Both the position numbers and the translations under genes were made by a program. A stretch of DNA of 64,000 bases from Phaeodactylum tricornutum CCAP 1055/1. Lineage: Eukaryota > Bacillariophyta > Bacillariophyceae > Surirellales > Neidiaceae. Positions 1-12,035 of the stretch are shown here, piece by piece. The stretch lies in the NCBI RefSeq assembly GCF_000150955.2, contig NC_011686.1, positions 124,001-188,000 of the forward strand, read 5' to 3'. The notes under the pieces were generated by a model that was given only the letters and a program-made list of their open reading frames with translations, did no database searches and was not told the DNA's origin. Position 1 is the stretch's first letter. Each line of letters begins with the position of its first letter.

Positions 1-532
1 AGTCACTACCTATGTATCTACCCTACGAGAGCTAGGTAGACCAACGTCCTACGCTCCCGCGATGCCCCGGAGCTCCGATCTCCGTTATCGAACGACAAGA
101 TATAAAATAACTGTTATTGTGAATCATAATATTCGTCGAGATGAACAACGTAGCGAACGACAATCCCGTACAGGGGTAGGGTTGGGAAGGAAACGCAGCC
201 TGGAAAAATCACGAGCTGGTTTGTTGACTGAAAAATATCGTTTCATGTTCACATCAGACCGATCGCTCAAACCCGAAACTGTTGCGCGCCTTCGAAGAAC
301 CAGAAAGCAGTCGCGCTGTATTCACGATTATCATTTCTTCCATCTGGATACACCTTCGGCTTCGTTAGGAACGGAGAGGCTCCTTTTCCTGTTTGAAAGA
401 GTTTGTCGCGGTTTGCAGTGATTTACTAACAGTTAGTGATAGCTAATAACAGATTACGACAAGCCCAGTCGAGAGACGCAACCAAGATTCTATCGGCTCG
501 GTTTCCGTACTTTACAAAAGCTTGCACTCGCC
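1..532. other. Left-edge intergenic region
   Basis: An open frame of 119 codons lies at 62-421 on the plus strand, but it has no recognisable domain and a basic, low-complexity composition, so I do not call it. The last 100 nt are presumably the promoter and 5' UTR of the BRO1 gene; a palindromic CTAACAGTTAG lies at about 425. Nothing else is recognised. Confidence 0.5.
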
Positions 533-1693
533 ATGCTCATTCTCCCGTTGAAGCCAGCCGTCCGTTTTGATCTACAAACCGCACTTTCAAAATGGCTAGA
601 CTCGGATCAAGAAGTCTCGTTTCAACCATCCAATCCGTTGCAATTTGTGCTTCCCAAGCCAGATTTGTCCGCCGCCGCCTGTCGCGAAGATCTCTTGCGA
701 TTGCAGTCACTACGCAACTGCGTTACTGATGTGCTCTTGAAGCGCGATTCCCACCGAGCGGCACTGGAAGACGATGGGTTGGCGGATTGTCACGAGTATC
801 ACGCCACTTTGCTTGAGTTCGAAAAACGTGGGTTCCCCACGCTCGACGATGAACACAACGGATTGCGGCTTTTTTGGAAAGGCGCGTGGTCACCCGAGGA
901 GGAACGACACGCAACATTAACGTGGGATCGTGCCGTGATTGAGTTCAATACTGCAGCGTTGCTAACGGGAATGGCCGCCGAATGCTCCGTCACCGATCGA
1001 GCTGCTTGCAAAGAAGCTGTGAATTACTGTCAAACGGCGGCGAGTATTCTGGCCGTTCTGAAAGAACTCGTGCAGTCTATGGACTTTGCCACGGTGGATT
1101 TAAGTCAACCCATGTTGGCGTTCTGGGAAAAGTATCTCGTCGCCCAAGCACAAATGTTCATTTATCGCATGGCCGCTCAGGCCGGAGACGACACCAAGCA
1201 TTCGACATTGTCGGTCTTGTCACAATCTGCCTTTGCCCTGTTTAACGAAGCGTTGACGGCTGCACAAGACCCACGTTTGGAATCCGAAGTACCTAAAGAG
1301 TCGTCTACATGGGCCACGTACTGCAAAGTGTCTTCTATGTTGAGTGTCGCTAAGGCCGAATACCACCAGGCGGTGGTTCACCGACTAGCGAACGAATGGG
1401 GCAAGGAGATTGCCCGGTTGCGCGATTGTCATTTAAAATTTGAAACGCTGTCAAAATTCGTACGGGGCCTGGACGACGATGGTCCAGTTTCTTATATGAG
1501 ACGCGAGTGCTTGGCCATTTTGCCAGTCGTTCACGATCGGTTGCACGAAGCCGACAAGGACAATTACAATATTTACCAGGAAAAAATTCCTGAAGAAATG
1601 CCCGAAATCGCCGCCAAACAATTGGCCAAGAGTAGCGGTGGACTTCCACAATCAATGTTGGTTCCCAAGAAGCAGGTCTTTGTAAATGTATAA
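533..1693 (+). CDS. BRO1-domain protein (BROX/ALIX-like)
   Basis: This single-exon gene encodes 386 residues. The sequence reads as a complete BRO1 domain: an N-terminal 'LPLKPAVRFDL' stretch, the helical FNTAALLTGMAAE core near residues 135-150, and a long alpha-helical tail ending in YNIYQEKIPEEMPEI, the region that normally closes the domain. BRO1 domains bind the ESCRT-III protein CHMP4/Snf7 and work in endosomal sorting and membrane repair. The length matches a stand-alone BRO1 protein such as human BROX rather than ALIX or Bro1, because there is no V domain or proline-rich tail. BROX ends in a CAAX prenylation box; this protein ends in VFVNV, so membrane attachment by prenylation is not predicted. 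The start is the first ATG of the frame. The fold call is fairly sure; the specific orthology is not. Confidence 0.8.
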   Translation: MLILPLKPAVRFDLQTALSKWLDSDQEVSFQPSNPLQFVLPKPDLSAAACREDLLRLQSLRNCVTDVLLKRDSHRAALEDDGLADCHEYHATLLEFEKRGFPTLDDEHNGLRLFWKGAWSPEEERHATLTWDRAVIEFNTAALLTGMAAECSVTDRAACKEAVNYCQTAASILAVLKELVQSMDFATVDLSQPMLAFWEKYLVAQAQMFIYRMAAQAGDDTKHSTLSVLSQSAFALFNEALTAAQDPRLESEVPKESSTWATYCKVSSMLSVAKAEYHQAVVHRLANEWGKEIARLRDCHLKFETLSKFVRGLDDDGPVSYMRRECLAILPVVHDRLHEADKDNYNIYQEKIPEEMPEIAAKQLAKSSGGLPQSMLVPKKQVFVNV

Positions 1694-1929
1694 TCGTCGA
1701 AGTTTTGCAATGGCGGCCCCAGCTTCTTCCGCCTTTGACTGTACGACTCACATAGAATTCGCCTAACGTGAGAAATTCTAAGGATCCAATGTATACGTGT
1801 ACAAATGCTTTTCGGATTTATCTCCGCTTATATAACGATCAGGTTAACAACAACGTATTCTTTTCAATATTCCAGTCAGCAGGGATCAGCATTCGTACCA
1901 ACAAGAAGGCTCAAGGTTGCGCTATCCCT

Positions 1930-2505
1930 TTAGCGCGGGAAAGCCTTTTGATTGATATGGTAATTGGAGCGCTGCGTACGATGCGCCTGCGCAGTTTCTG
2001 CCTCAGTCTCTTCTGTGACAATCTTGGTCATGGTACGGATGGTACCGGCGTCGACCTGTTCAAACTTCTGCAGGTTGGCAGCCATTTGGTGGTCGGCAAT
2101 CTCTTGAGGACTGGCGCCCTGCGGAGGAGGAGAAAATTTGTCGTTGCCGCCCGGGAACGCGTACTTATTGTCCGATCTGTGGTAGGCCATCTCCGATGTG
2201 TACTCGGCGGGGACCGAAAACATACCGTGGTCCTTGCTGCGGACGGCAGCCAGTTTGGTGAAGGTTCCCGAACGGGCCGTGCGGTTTTGTTGCGCGTGCA
2301 CGTGTTCGGCGTGCTTTTTCTTGTGTTCACTATACGCAGCAGCGTTTTCTTGCTGCTGAATGGCAACGGCGAGGCGGTGGTCCTTTTCCTCTTGGGAGAG
2401 ACTCGGATCATCGAGGCCGGCCGCGGGTATACTGCGGCCTGGTACAACCGATCCGGCTCCCATCATGACATAATCGCCATCCGCAATTTTGCTTTCTTCG
2501 CTCAT
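1930..2505 (-). CDS. Conserved-looking small protein with two UIM-like helices
   Basis: This gene encodes 191 residues. The frame runs further upstream, to 2640, but the first 45 codons are phenylalanine-rich and untidy, and the ATG at 2505 begins a well-behaved MSEESKIADGDYVMMG, so I use that start. Two segments resemble each other: LSQEEKDHRLAVAIQQQENA (about residues 36-55) and SPQEIADHQMAANLQKFEQV (about residues 131-150). Both fit an acidic helix with a central Ala and Gln, as in ubiquitin-interacting motifs, but that is only a pattern match. The middle is basic and histidine-rich. No signal peptide or membrane segment is seen. A 283-codon frame on the opposite strand (1768-2619) overlaps it; I treat that as a shadow. 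Function unknown. Confidence 0.6.
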   Translation of the reverse strand: MSEESKIADGDYVMMGAGSVVPGRSIPAAGLDDPSLSQEEKDHRLAVAIQQQENAAAYSEHKKKHAEHVHAQQNRTARSGTFTKLAAVRSKDHGMFSVPAEYTSEMAYHRSDNKYAFPGGNDKFSPPPQGASPQEIADHQMAANLQKFEQVDAGTIRTMTKIVTEETEAETAQAHRTQRSNYHINQKAFPR

Positions 2506-4512
2506 GATTGCAAAGCTTTGTTTCTGTCGTCGGGAGATTCGGAAAAAGAAAAAGTGAGAATGCAATGCCGGGAGGAATCCCAATTCGGCGCGATGGAAGA
2601 CCAAAAAGCGCAACACTGACAAAAAGCAGCAGCCAAGCACAACGGAAGCGCGCCTACGGGGCCTGGGATGCCCAAATCTATGCTAAATGTAAATATGCAC
2701 GTTGCCCCATCAATAAAGAAGTATCGTCGTCCACGGCAGAACGCGGCAATTAGAGAGAAAACGGCAGCGCCCAGACAAACGCGTTCTACATCGGTATGTT
2801 GCAAGATCCATTCGAAGAAGTATCTACTCGACTCTCACTGTTTGTGTCAGTAGTCAAATTGGGAGTTTTGCAAATGCTGTATCACTCGAACTTCATAGCG
2901 GATGAAGCTCGATGCACACAAGCGAGAACAATGCGCACTCGAACCGCGAACATGCAGAGACCAGCGAACGACAAAGGGTCCGAAAACCATGCGGTAGAAG
3001 TGGAGTCCCAGCTAATAATTCGGGTCAACGCCCAGTTGGACTCTACCGTTGCCTTTGTCTCGAGCTTCGCCGCGAGAACACTCTTCCGCTTGGACTGGTA
3101 GAACGGATTGCATCAGTGCACTTTTCGCCCGACGCTGCCTACACCTTTCAATGTGTCATCCCCCGCATACGGGTAGACTGTCTCGGTGGGAACGAACACT
3201 CACCTTGTATTTGCCAGCAGACCTAGACTAGCACAATGGGATCGTGTCCTTGGAGCTAGAGAGTGGAATTGTCGAGACAATCAGAAACGGAGAGGCCCTC
3301 CCCTACAGACTTGCACGTTTTAGCGAGCCCGTTGTCCAACCGTTGTGGGGGACCCATAGTCGGATTTTGCTTATGGCTGCACACGTCACAGTCAACGAAA
3401 ACGATTTTGGTTTTAGGATCGCAATAGTGGTACCTCGAACTGGATATTTGCCACGGCAAATAGAGTGTAAAAGTTCATCCGCCGTTTGGCGAAGTTCCGA
3501 TTATATATGCGAAATTGTCCTTTCACGACTACATCTTATCGCGGATAGTCAACCCATAAGTCCAAAGAAAGCTTGGAATCAAAGAAAGCTTGGAATCAAA
3601 ATTTGTCTTGTATTCGGGAGGTCTGACTATGAGAGTGAACTACCGTTACCGGTCTCACTCTAACAGTAAATTCAAACCAGAAGGTTGTCCACCGATGCAG
3701 TACTTGATGGCGTCTGAATTGGTGTTTCTCCATTGGATTCAGATTTCAATTTACGGCGTGATCGAAATGTGGACTAGACTCCTCCAGCCCGTTCTTGACA
3801 AGTGCGCCTGTGGGACTGTGTACGACGCAACAAAGCCGTTTCTTTTTGGCATAATCTCTACCAAACGCAAACGAATTACTGATTACGCAACCGGGATGAG
3901 TGAGTGCTACGCAATACTGGGTACGCAAGCAATAACAACGCGCTTGCAGGATCCGCCTGTTGTCTCGCATGTACAAGGTGCTTTGTCGAATATGCCGAAC
4001 GAATCCTCCACGTAAAACACGCTCACTGTCAGCAACAATCTAAGCGTCGATTCATTTGCATTCGTAAAACACACACTCAGCGACAACTTACAGGAACATA
4101 TACACCATCCAACATGCCGAACAAAGCGTGAACATCCACATCAAAAAAAAGTTGTATGGCAGCAAAAGGAGGTAGCGCTCTCAACCGTGGGTCGAACTGT
4201 GACCAAGACTGCAAGACGATACCGGTCCGCGGATACATGTCCAATTCCTTTTTACTACCTTACCTTAGCGCTGTAGCATGCAAAACGCGACGGAACGTAC
4301 GAACGATTCCTGGCCACTAAAGTCGATCGCGATGATATGAATGTATATACATACGTATGAACACACTCTAAAGTGTCAGAACAAAGTGTAATCAAAACGA
4401 TTGCTCCAGTTTTCAAATAGGTTTCTCAAATTTTAGAATGTGCTTGCAGAAAGAGTGCGACCGACGACTACGGCACCGCGCGCCCGTGGTTGCTTTTTTG
4501 CTTCGGCGTGTG
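2506..4512. other. Gene-poor interval with a 17-nt direct repeat
   Basis: Two kilobases with only short, overlapping frames and no recognised domain. A perfect tandem direct repeat of 17 nt (unit AAAGAAAGCTTGGAATC) lies at 3564-3597. A TCACTGTCA motif lies at 4023-4031. The interval separates the divergently arranged start of the UIM-like gene from the 3' end of the ubiquitin-conjugating enzyme gene. Confidence 0.4.
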
Positions 4513-5256
<744 letters not shown>

Positions 5257-6713
5257 GATGTGTTTTACGCTTTTGGGTAAGTGTGTGTCGAAATGAGACG
5301 AAAGCTGTGGAAGAAGCGCAAGCAAAGCAAGGAAAGTGACTGTGAGTAGTGGCCATGCTGCCGAGTGTGGATTGTCGTGGTGTTCCGCAGTTGGATCGTA
5401 AAACCCCTTCCCGTTGAACCCCGAATCGTCACTCTCATTTCTAAATTCCTGATTCCCGTGTAATTTTCACAGTCCGACGGAATCTTGATTTGTATATAAT
5501 TTCGCTCGCCCAAAGTACCGGAATGACCCGAGCCAGCGCACGACGGGAACCACGGTTTGGTTGTTGTTTGTCACGAGGCTGTACGCGCTCGGGCGTTTCC
5601 TCCAACACATTACACAGACACACACGAGGAGATAGAAACACAATCATGCCGGACTTTATCTATTACGGTAAGAACTTTGCGAACGGATGTGATGACCGAA
5701 CGAATTACGTTGCACTCACCGAAACAGGAATGCGATATCGGATTATGTCGAACGAGAGGGGTCTCTGCTTCGTGGTCGAGCCGTGCGGGTGGCGGAGGCG
5801 TGTGAGACCACGAGGGGGATTTCACCCTTCACTCTCTAGCTAGTAGGTAGTTTCGGTACCGAAATCGGAAAGGGCCTGGCCTGGCAAGCCCGGGCTGTTT
5901 CTCGTTTTGGCTCCCCCCGCCCTGTTCATTAGGCGTACGACCGAACGACGGACGGCACCAACCAAAGCTATGTACGATTGCGCGAGGTCTACCGGATAAG
6001 CGAGCTCCCACTTGAGCGCCCGCCTTTCCGTTCGTGTGGTTGAATTTAACTGTAACGGTAACGGTAAATACTATTATTTCGACAAATCTCGACCGTTCGG
6101 GCGTGGCGCGGATCTGCCTGTCACTGTGGCTGCTGTGTTGTGTCGTGAACGCTCTAACTAGATAGGTAGTGCCCACCACCGCTTATGTGGAAGGGATTGC
6201 TCAACGGACGTTGTTTCGAGTGAAGTATGAAATTGGATAGCTCTCTTTCCATTAACTAATTGTAACTACTCTGTCGAAAGCGACAATTTCGTTAGCTACG
6301 GATCCTTAGAACGTAAATGATCCGGCGACGCGCAACCATTGGCTGTAGGATACCGCCAAAACGAAACCGGACCTGGTTCCGGACGACTGATTTTTGGAAA
6401 GTCCGGAAGGGGCTTGGCCATGTCCAAACGACCCCCAAACGACCGACACACTCCCGACGAAGACTCTCCAAACGGTCGATAGCGTGTCACTCCTACCTGC
6501 CACCAAAACAGTTGACGAAAACGCCACCAACACTACAGTACAGTGTATCGTTGCCTTTATCACAATACTGGACGTCTCGGAAGTCGCGTAATCAGAACGG
6601 GTTTGTGGCCATTCGGAAGCGTGCGATTGTCTCAGTCGACCGTGAGAGAGATCTCGAACGCGCTCGGTTTCGTCGCCATTCGTTCCCATCTCGAACTACG
6701 ACTCCTTTGGTGA
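5257..6713. other. Intergenic interval between UBC and kinase genes
   Basis: About 1.46 kb holding the divergent 5' flanks of the E2 and kinase genes. A TGACTGTGA motif lies at 5337-5345 on the E2 side. A short tandem of GTAACG units lies at about 6053-6066. Open frames of up to 143 codons occur on both strands, but none shows a domain, so none is called. Confidence 0.4.
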
Positions 6714-9700
6714 ATGGCGGCTCCGAAAACCGACGCGTCTTCTTCTAGTCACCATCGGCAGAGCACAATCCCCCGCGACATGTCTTCTTCACCGACGGCA
6801 GCCACGGCATCTCGCGGTGGAGGATTGAAGAAGCTCTTCTTTCGTCGACCTTCGTTGGCACACAAGCCCTCGAGCGGATCCACCGCGACGCCTCCGTGGG
6901 ACGGCGTGGCCGAACAGTGCCAACACGCGAACCGCAGCACCCGAACTGCGGCACGCCAACCACGAGCGTCACCCAAGAAAGGCAAACGCGGTCTCCTAGC
7001 GGGACTGGGACGAAGTAGCCAAGCAACCAAGGACTCGAACAGCACTACCAAGCTCGCGACGACGTCTCAGGCACACAACAATTCCCATTGTACAATGACC
7101 GTACTCCCGGATCAACGATCGCCTCAACGCAAAAACATCTTTCACTGGCAAACAACAGTGGAAGCAAAGGAAAAGCTACAAGAAATGCAGCACAAGCAAC
7201 GGTTGAAAACGCGAGACGGATTCTGTCGACTGGTGGACTCCTACGATGGACTCATTATTACGGTAGACGGAAAAGCCAGTTACGAACTAGGAAACTACCT
7301 CGGTGGAGGCGTCGCTGGTGTGGTCTACGAAGGGCACCGGCTCTTACCCATGGAAGAGTACCCTGTACGACTCGGAACGGTGGAACCTACAAATGGTGCT
7401 GGACAAAGACCGACAGGGACTCCCACCGTCGTCGAAACGCGAAATTTAGTACCCAGCGACAAATTCAAATTTCCTACGACTTCATTTACCTGTGTACCCA
7501 AAAAGGCGGAAGATGCGATCATCGAATCACAAAACACCGGCATCGTTGGTACTTGTGGCCTGCATGCATTCAACGGCATGCACATCCGGGACGGTTCGCT
7601 CTTGACGGTGGACACTATGGACGACGGATCGTCTCTCGTAGGCTCGATTCGCACGGCAACTACACAGCAACACATTGCCACCGAAGACATGGCCCTGGAA
7701 GCCACAATTACGGCGGATAACATGGTCATTATTGATGCGGCTGATGCCCCATCGCGGTCCAAACACTACGCCAAGGCCATTCTGCAGAATTCCAGCATGC
7801 TCCAACAAGATCCAGATATTCCCAGTGACTCGTCGCTTAGTTATGGAATTATGGAAGAAACCGTCGCGATCAAGGTGCTGAATCCTGTAGGGTTTCGCAC
7901 TCTCGGAATGGACGTTACCCAACACGCCGTAGTCGCACGCCAAGGCAAAGCGCTAACACCCGACATTCTCAAAGGGAATCACCCTATGGAAGAAGCGCAT
8001 GTTTGGTGGCTTGTCAACCCTAGTAGCCGCAATCTGCGCACGTTGCAGCGCTACAAGGTCGATCGGAACACGACTGGCAACGAAACTTCCACCGATGGGT
8101 CGCGGCCCACTAGTCGAGTGCGAGTCGATCGGGGCAGTCCCGAGAAAGGACTACGCATCTCGCTCATTGCTGCCTATCGGGACGCTCAGGGTGTTCTGCG
8201 TGAACTGCCTCTCACGCGATGTATAGAAATTTGGGGCCACGTGCCCTTCAATACGTCCGACGCGGATTTCCGAGCTCTTTTGAATGCAATCGAAGCAATT
8301 AATGCGGGTCAGCCACCACCCCCTGAGGGAGTCTTCACCGTGGATACTCGTTCTGGCGGAGGTGACAATGGTGCTCCTGGACGCGTGGGAACAGACCAAT
8401 CGTCGAGTCTCAATTCGGATGCACCGAGTCTGGAAAGTTTGAAAGTGTCCACCCCTATGTCGAATAAGCGAACGTAAGTGAATCGAAAGGCGTGATCGGT
8501 GTTGTTAGGTGTACACATGTGTTCTCATATTTGCTTTTCGATTTGCTTTCCGATCGTAAACAGTGGCATCTACCGAGCGGCCTCGACTCCCCGAGCAACC
8601 TCTTATTGTGACGAGTTGAGTGCGTATATTGCCTTGCCGTCGGTTCCCTCGAAATATCTCAAATGGTTGCGTCAGCGACGAGCGGCCACTAAAGAGATTC
8701 GCAACATGATGTTGATTGGTCGACACCGGAACGTGGTACACTTGTTCGAGGTCCTCGAACATATTCAGGAGAATAAATCCACCATGTTCTTGATTCTCGA
8801 ACTCGTTCGGGGCGGTGAATTATTTGATTTGATTTCCTCCAACGCCGCTAAAATATCCAGTCAAGACGTCGTGCCTCCCGGTTTCACCGAAAATGAAACT
8901 GTCATGCGCAAGTTTTTTCGCGAGTTGGCCTCTGGAGTTCGGTATTGCCACGCGAACGGCATTGCTCACCGAGATTTGAAACCTGAGAACCTGCTGGTCC
9001 ACAACAGTCGCACTGGTTCCTGTACCTTAAAGATTGCTGATTTTGGATTATCGGCTGCATTCGGACCGCAAAGCCAATCGCAGACGGATCAAGACATCTT
9101 GCTAGCCTCTTTACCATCGACACCGGTATTCCAAAATGCCAGCAGCCCTCCAAGGACATCCGACTCCGATATCATCGTGGAAGACGGCAATGTAAGAGCA
9201 ACACCTTTGCACAAGATGGAACGTATGGTGTCGGCTGGCATGAGCTTTTTCAATTGCGGGATTATCGATGATGTTGTGAATTGTCGACCAAGTAGTTCCG
9301 ATGGTGCTGCGGCACCGTCGCCACTGAAACGCATGACGTCGGTAGTGGGATCACCACATTACGTGGCACCGGAGATAATTTCCCAAAGCGATCGGCAAAA
9401 AAGCAATGACCAGTCTGCGGACGAACAATCACCGTCCACTCCTCTTGTTGTTGGATACGACGGCACCCGCGCGGATGTATGGAGTGCTGGAGTGATTTTG
9501 TACGCTATGCTATTCCGATCATTACCGTTTGGGGAGGACTTGTTGAGATGCGCTCGGTTTCAGTCGTACACCAAGTGGTACAGTCTGGTGAAAAAAGCAC
9601 ACGGGCGGCGGAGTAGCGCGGCTGCATCGCTTAATCCGGTCATCACCGAGGCTGACGAACGGGATTTTTTGGGACCGCACTGGTTTTTTCCTTCGGCAAG

Positions 9701-9809
9701 TAGCCCTGAGTCGCGTGATCTGATTGTGTCGATGCTTCATCCAGATGCAGACCAACGGCCTACTGTAGAAATGGTCTTGCAACATCCTTGGCTACTAAAG
9801 CAAGCATAG
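6714..9809 (+). CDS. CAMK/SNF1-like Ser/Thr kinase with long insertions
   Basis: Two exons, 6714-8473 and 8564-9809, joined over a 90-nt phase-2 intron (GTAAGT to AACAG), give 1001 residues. Without the splice the glycine loop and the catalytic loop fall in separate frames. Residues 1-190 are Ser/Thr/Lys-rich and probably disordered. The glycine loop LGGGVAGVVYEG is at about 196-207 and the VAIK lysine at 387, roughly 180 residues later instead of the usual 15. A further 240 or so residues separate that lysine from the alpha-C glutamate (about 631). The catalytic loop HRDLKPEN is at 722-729 and DFG at 746-748. The activation segment is stretched by about 75 residues before SVVGSPHYVAPEII. The C-lobe motif DVWSAGVILYAML and a final HPWLL complete the fold. 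All catalytic residues are present, so it should be active. The substrate is unknown. Confidence 0.88.
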
Positions 9810-10438
9810 CAGTATAAAGAACTATGTTGTGTGTGTACTTTGATTACTTTTTTATCTTGAGTGGTCCACTAGACAGATGATGTCACGTGTAATAGTTGGT
9901 AGAGTCAATCAAGTGGACTCCTGACCGCACTGTCAGATGGCATGTTGTTTTTCAACTTAAAACTGACTTTACGTGCCTGGGTGGACATTGTCTGGCATAC
10001 TTTGTGACGGTTGGTCGTGTGATTGCGTCAGAACATTTCTTTCCCGGGCACCCCAATTGTACACACCCTATTCGTACCTTCAAAGGAAGCAGATAAGTTA
10101 CAGGTCGACATCTTTTCTACGATGTCATAGGGGATAAAATGATGAAACTTTTTCAGTAGACATTTGTGGACGGCTTCACTGTTAAGGCTGCCGAATTTTG
10201 AGAGCAACAAACTCGATCGACCACTGGCTGTGCTAGCGTAAAGCACAAAAGGTGTGTTGCAATTAAAATTTGCTGAAAGTTGATTTGCTTTAATCGAGGT
10301 CCGCGATGGAACAGTGCACAGCAATGCTTTGTGTTAACAAGGAAATTTTTTCTTTATCTTTAATTGTATGATACATCTCGATCAGTGATTCAGGCATAAG
10401 TATTCTCTTATGTATTTGCCTATCTCGATCACTTTAAA
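9810..10438. other. Convergent 3' intergenic region
   Basis: The kinase gene (plus strand) and the GATase-like gene (minus strand) end towards each other here. The interval is AT-rich, with no frame of recognisable content. It presumably holds both polyadenylation regions. Confidence 0.4.
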
Positions 10439-11203
10439 CTATTCCTTCGAGCTTAGCTGAAGCAACTTCATGAAAACACCTTGCATCTCTGTGTTTTGCC
10501 CTCTATCCCCATTCCAGATGATCATGCCGTTTCCTCCTTTATAAAATGCAACAGCATGCTGGTGTTCGTATTGCTGCAAGTACCGCTGCCAGCTCTCTTC
10601 CGCATCGTCCTCGGGTTCATCGGGATCAAGATCATTTTCGTTGAAAAATTCCTCTTTGTTTTTGTACATATTGTAGGCAACGATACCTTCGTCTGGGGAA
10701 GTCTTCATAAAGTGGACTTTTCCGCTCAAGTATGCTTCAAATGGTTCAATGCCAAGCAATTCAAGCCCTTTGCTCGTGGGGATGCATTTGGTGGATTCGA
10801 TCGCTCCCAGCTGCCATTTTGTACCAAAGCTGGCGGAAAGCAAATTCCCGATCTCATACACTCCCTCGGCGCAATGGACCATGACGTTCCCACCAGCTTC
10901 GTAGTACTTGACCAGCGACGGTAAACCTTCTCTAAGAAAGTTTTCTGTTTCGATCAGAAAGCTGTTTTCGGTAAACATAGAATCACTGATCACCACCGTG
11001 TGGGCCGCCGCAAGAACTCCGTCAAACGAAGAAGAGACAAACGGCTTATTCTCTTCTGTTTTATCGATCAAATTCTTTAATTCGAAGTGACCCTCCTGAA
11101 GAACGATCTGAAAAACAGAATTGGTCGTGTCGTTGAGAAAGTCAGATGCTTTCAGCCCGTATAAGGGGTTCACATGGAATAGAATCAAGCTCTTGGCTGT
11201 CAT
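10439..11203 (-). CDS. Unrecognised protein, possible class I GATase-like fold
   Basis: This gene encodes 254 residues from the ATG at 11203; the 11 codons upstream in frame begin with TTG. The first half alternates beta strands and helices (SLILFHVNP, TVVISDSMF). A GGNVMVHCAEGVYEIGN block near residues 114-130 looks like the strand-turn-helix nucleophile elbow of class I glutamine amidotransferase or ThuA-like folds, with a Cys in the elbow. A strongly acidic insertion (ENDLDPDEPEDDAEE) precedes a C-terminal segment, HAVAFYKGGNGMIIWNGD, that could supply the closing histidine. No signal peptide is seen. A near match to the window's promoter motif (TCACAGCCA) sits about 25 nt upstream. The fold proposal is inference; no enzymatic function is claimed. 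Confidence 0.65.
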   Translation of the reverse strand: MTAKSLILFHVNPLYGLKASDFLNDTTNSVFQIVLQEGHFELKNLIDKTEENKPFVSSSFDGVLAAAHTVVISDSMFTENSFLIETENFLREGLPSLVKYYEAGGNVMVHCAEGVYEIGNLLSASFGTKWQLGAIESTKCIPTSKGLELLGIEPFEAYLSGKVHFMKTSPDEGIVAYNMYKNKEEFFNENDLDPDEPEDDAEESWQRYLQQYEHQHAVAFYKGGNGMIIWNGDRGQNTEMQGVFMKLLQLSSKE

Positions 11204-12035
11204 GGCTGGCAGGTGGCTATAGCTGGCTGTGAGCAAATTCCAAACAGGGAAATTTTTTGACTGAACAAATCTACTATTTGAAGCTGTTCACAACTCCTTC
11301 CGCTTGGTGTTCTCATGAAGTAAGAAGATCATTTGTGACCTTTTTTTTGGTATCCGGATTAACAGTAAAGTGTCATATTTCTCACAATCAGCCAAACGCG
11401 TGAGCCGTTTGAAGATCAAAAGATCTGTCTGACTGACATGTCTGAGAACTGACAGAGAGAGAGTCAGGCAACACGTATTAGAATCGGTTGTTTGTGCGTC
11501 ACGGTCATTTGGCAAAAGCCAAAACCCGGATTTGGAAAATAATTTTGGAAAAGATGTCGGTCAGAGCTATAACACCCCTTCAAGAGCTGCTAGTAGTAGA
11601 ACGATCATCGGCTTCAGTTACTACAAATGTTGGACACGTCGGACAATGACGTCACTAACTCTAATCTAAAGCACCTTTTGCAAGTTGCCTTTTGTTCTTA
11701 GTTGGCAACCTTGGCCATGAAAAGGCTGGGATTCACATGCGCGGCACGCCGATGGCACACCTTGGCAGTGTACGATTAAAAACTAAGTGTTGCCGAACTC
11801 TTTACGCGGGACTTCGGACATTTCACAGCTTTTCTAATTTTCCATTTCGTGTTAGCGTCCCATCATCTGTGCGACGACGACCAGTTTAGCCGGCTTTTTG
11901 TCGGTCAACAACCAGAGACTTTGAAAAGTGCAATCACAGTAGTGGAGGACTTGCATTTCTTAACACTTTTTGAAGGAGCTGCATAAGAAAACAGCGCACG
12001 CAGAATTGTAAGTAGACAGACCATCGTTTGAACAT
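11204..12035. other. Intergenic interval with a CRE-like palindrome
   Basis: The 5' flank of the GATase-like gene and the 3' flank of the TRM10-like gene. It contains the palindrome TGACGTCA at 11647-11654, followed by CTAA, about 445 nt upstream of the GATase-like start. No gene is recognised. Confidence 0.4.

Noticed and set aside
62-421. A 119-codon frame at the left edge
   Set aside because: Basic, low-complexity, no domain, and no sign of splicing to the BRO1 gene.
1768-2619. A 283-codon plus-strand frame opposite the UIM-like gene
   Set aside because: It mirrors a better minus-strand gene, with compositional bias (Leu, Val, Arg) typical of an antisense shadow and no domain.
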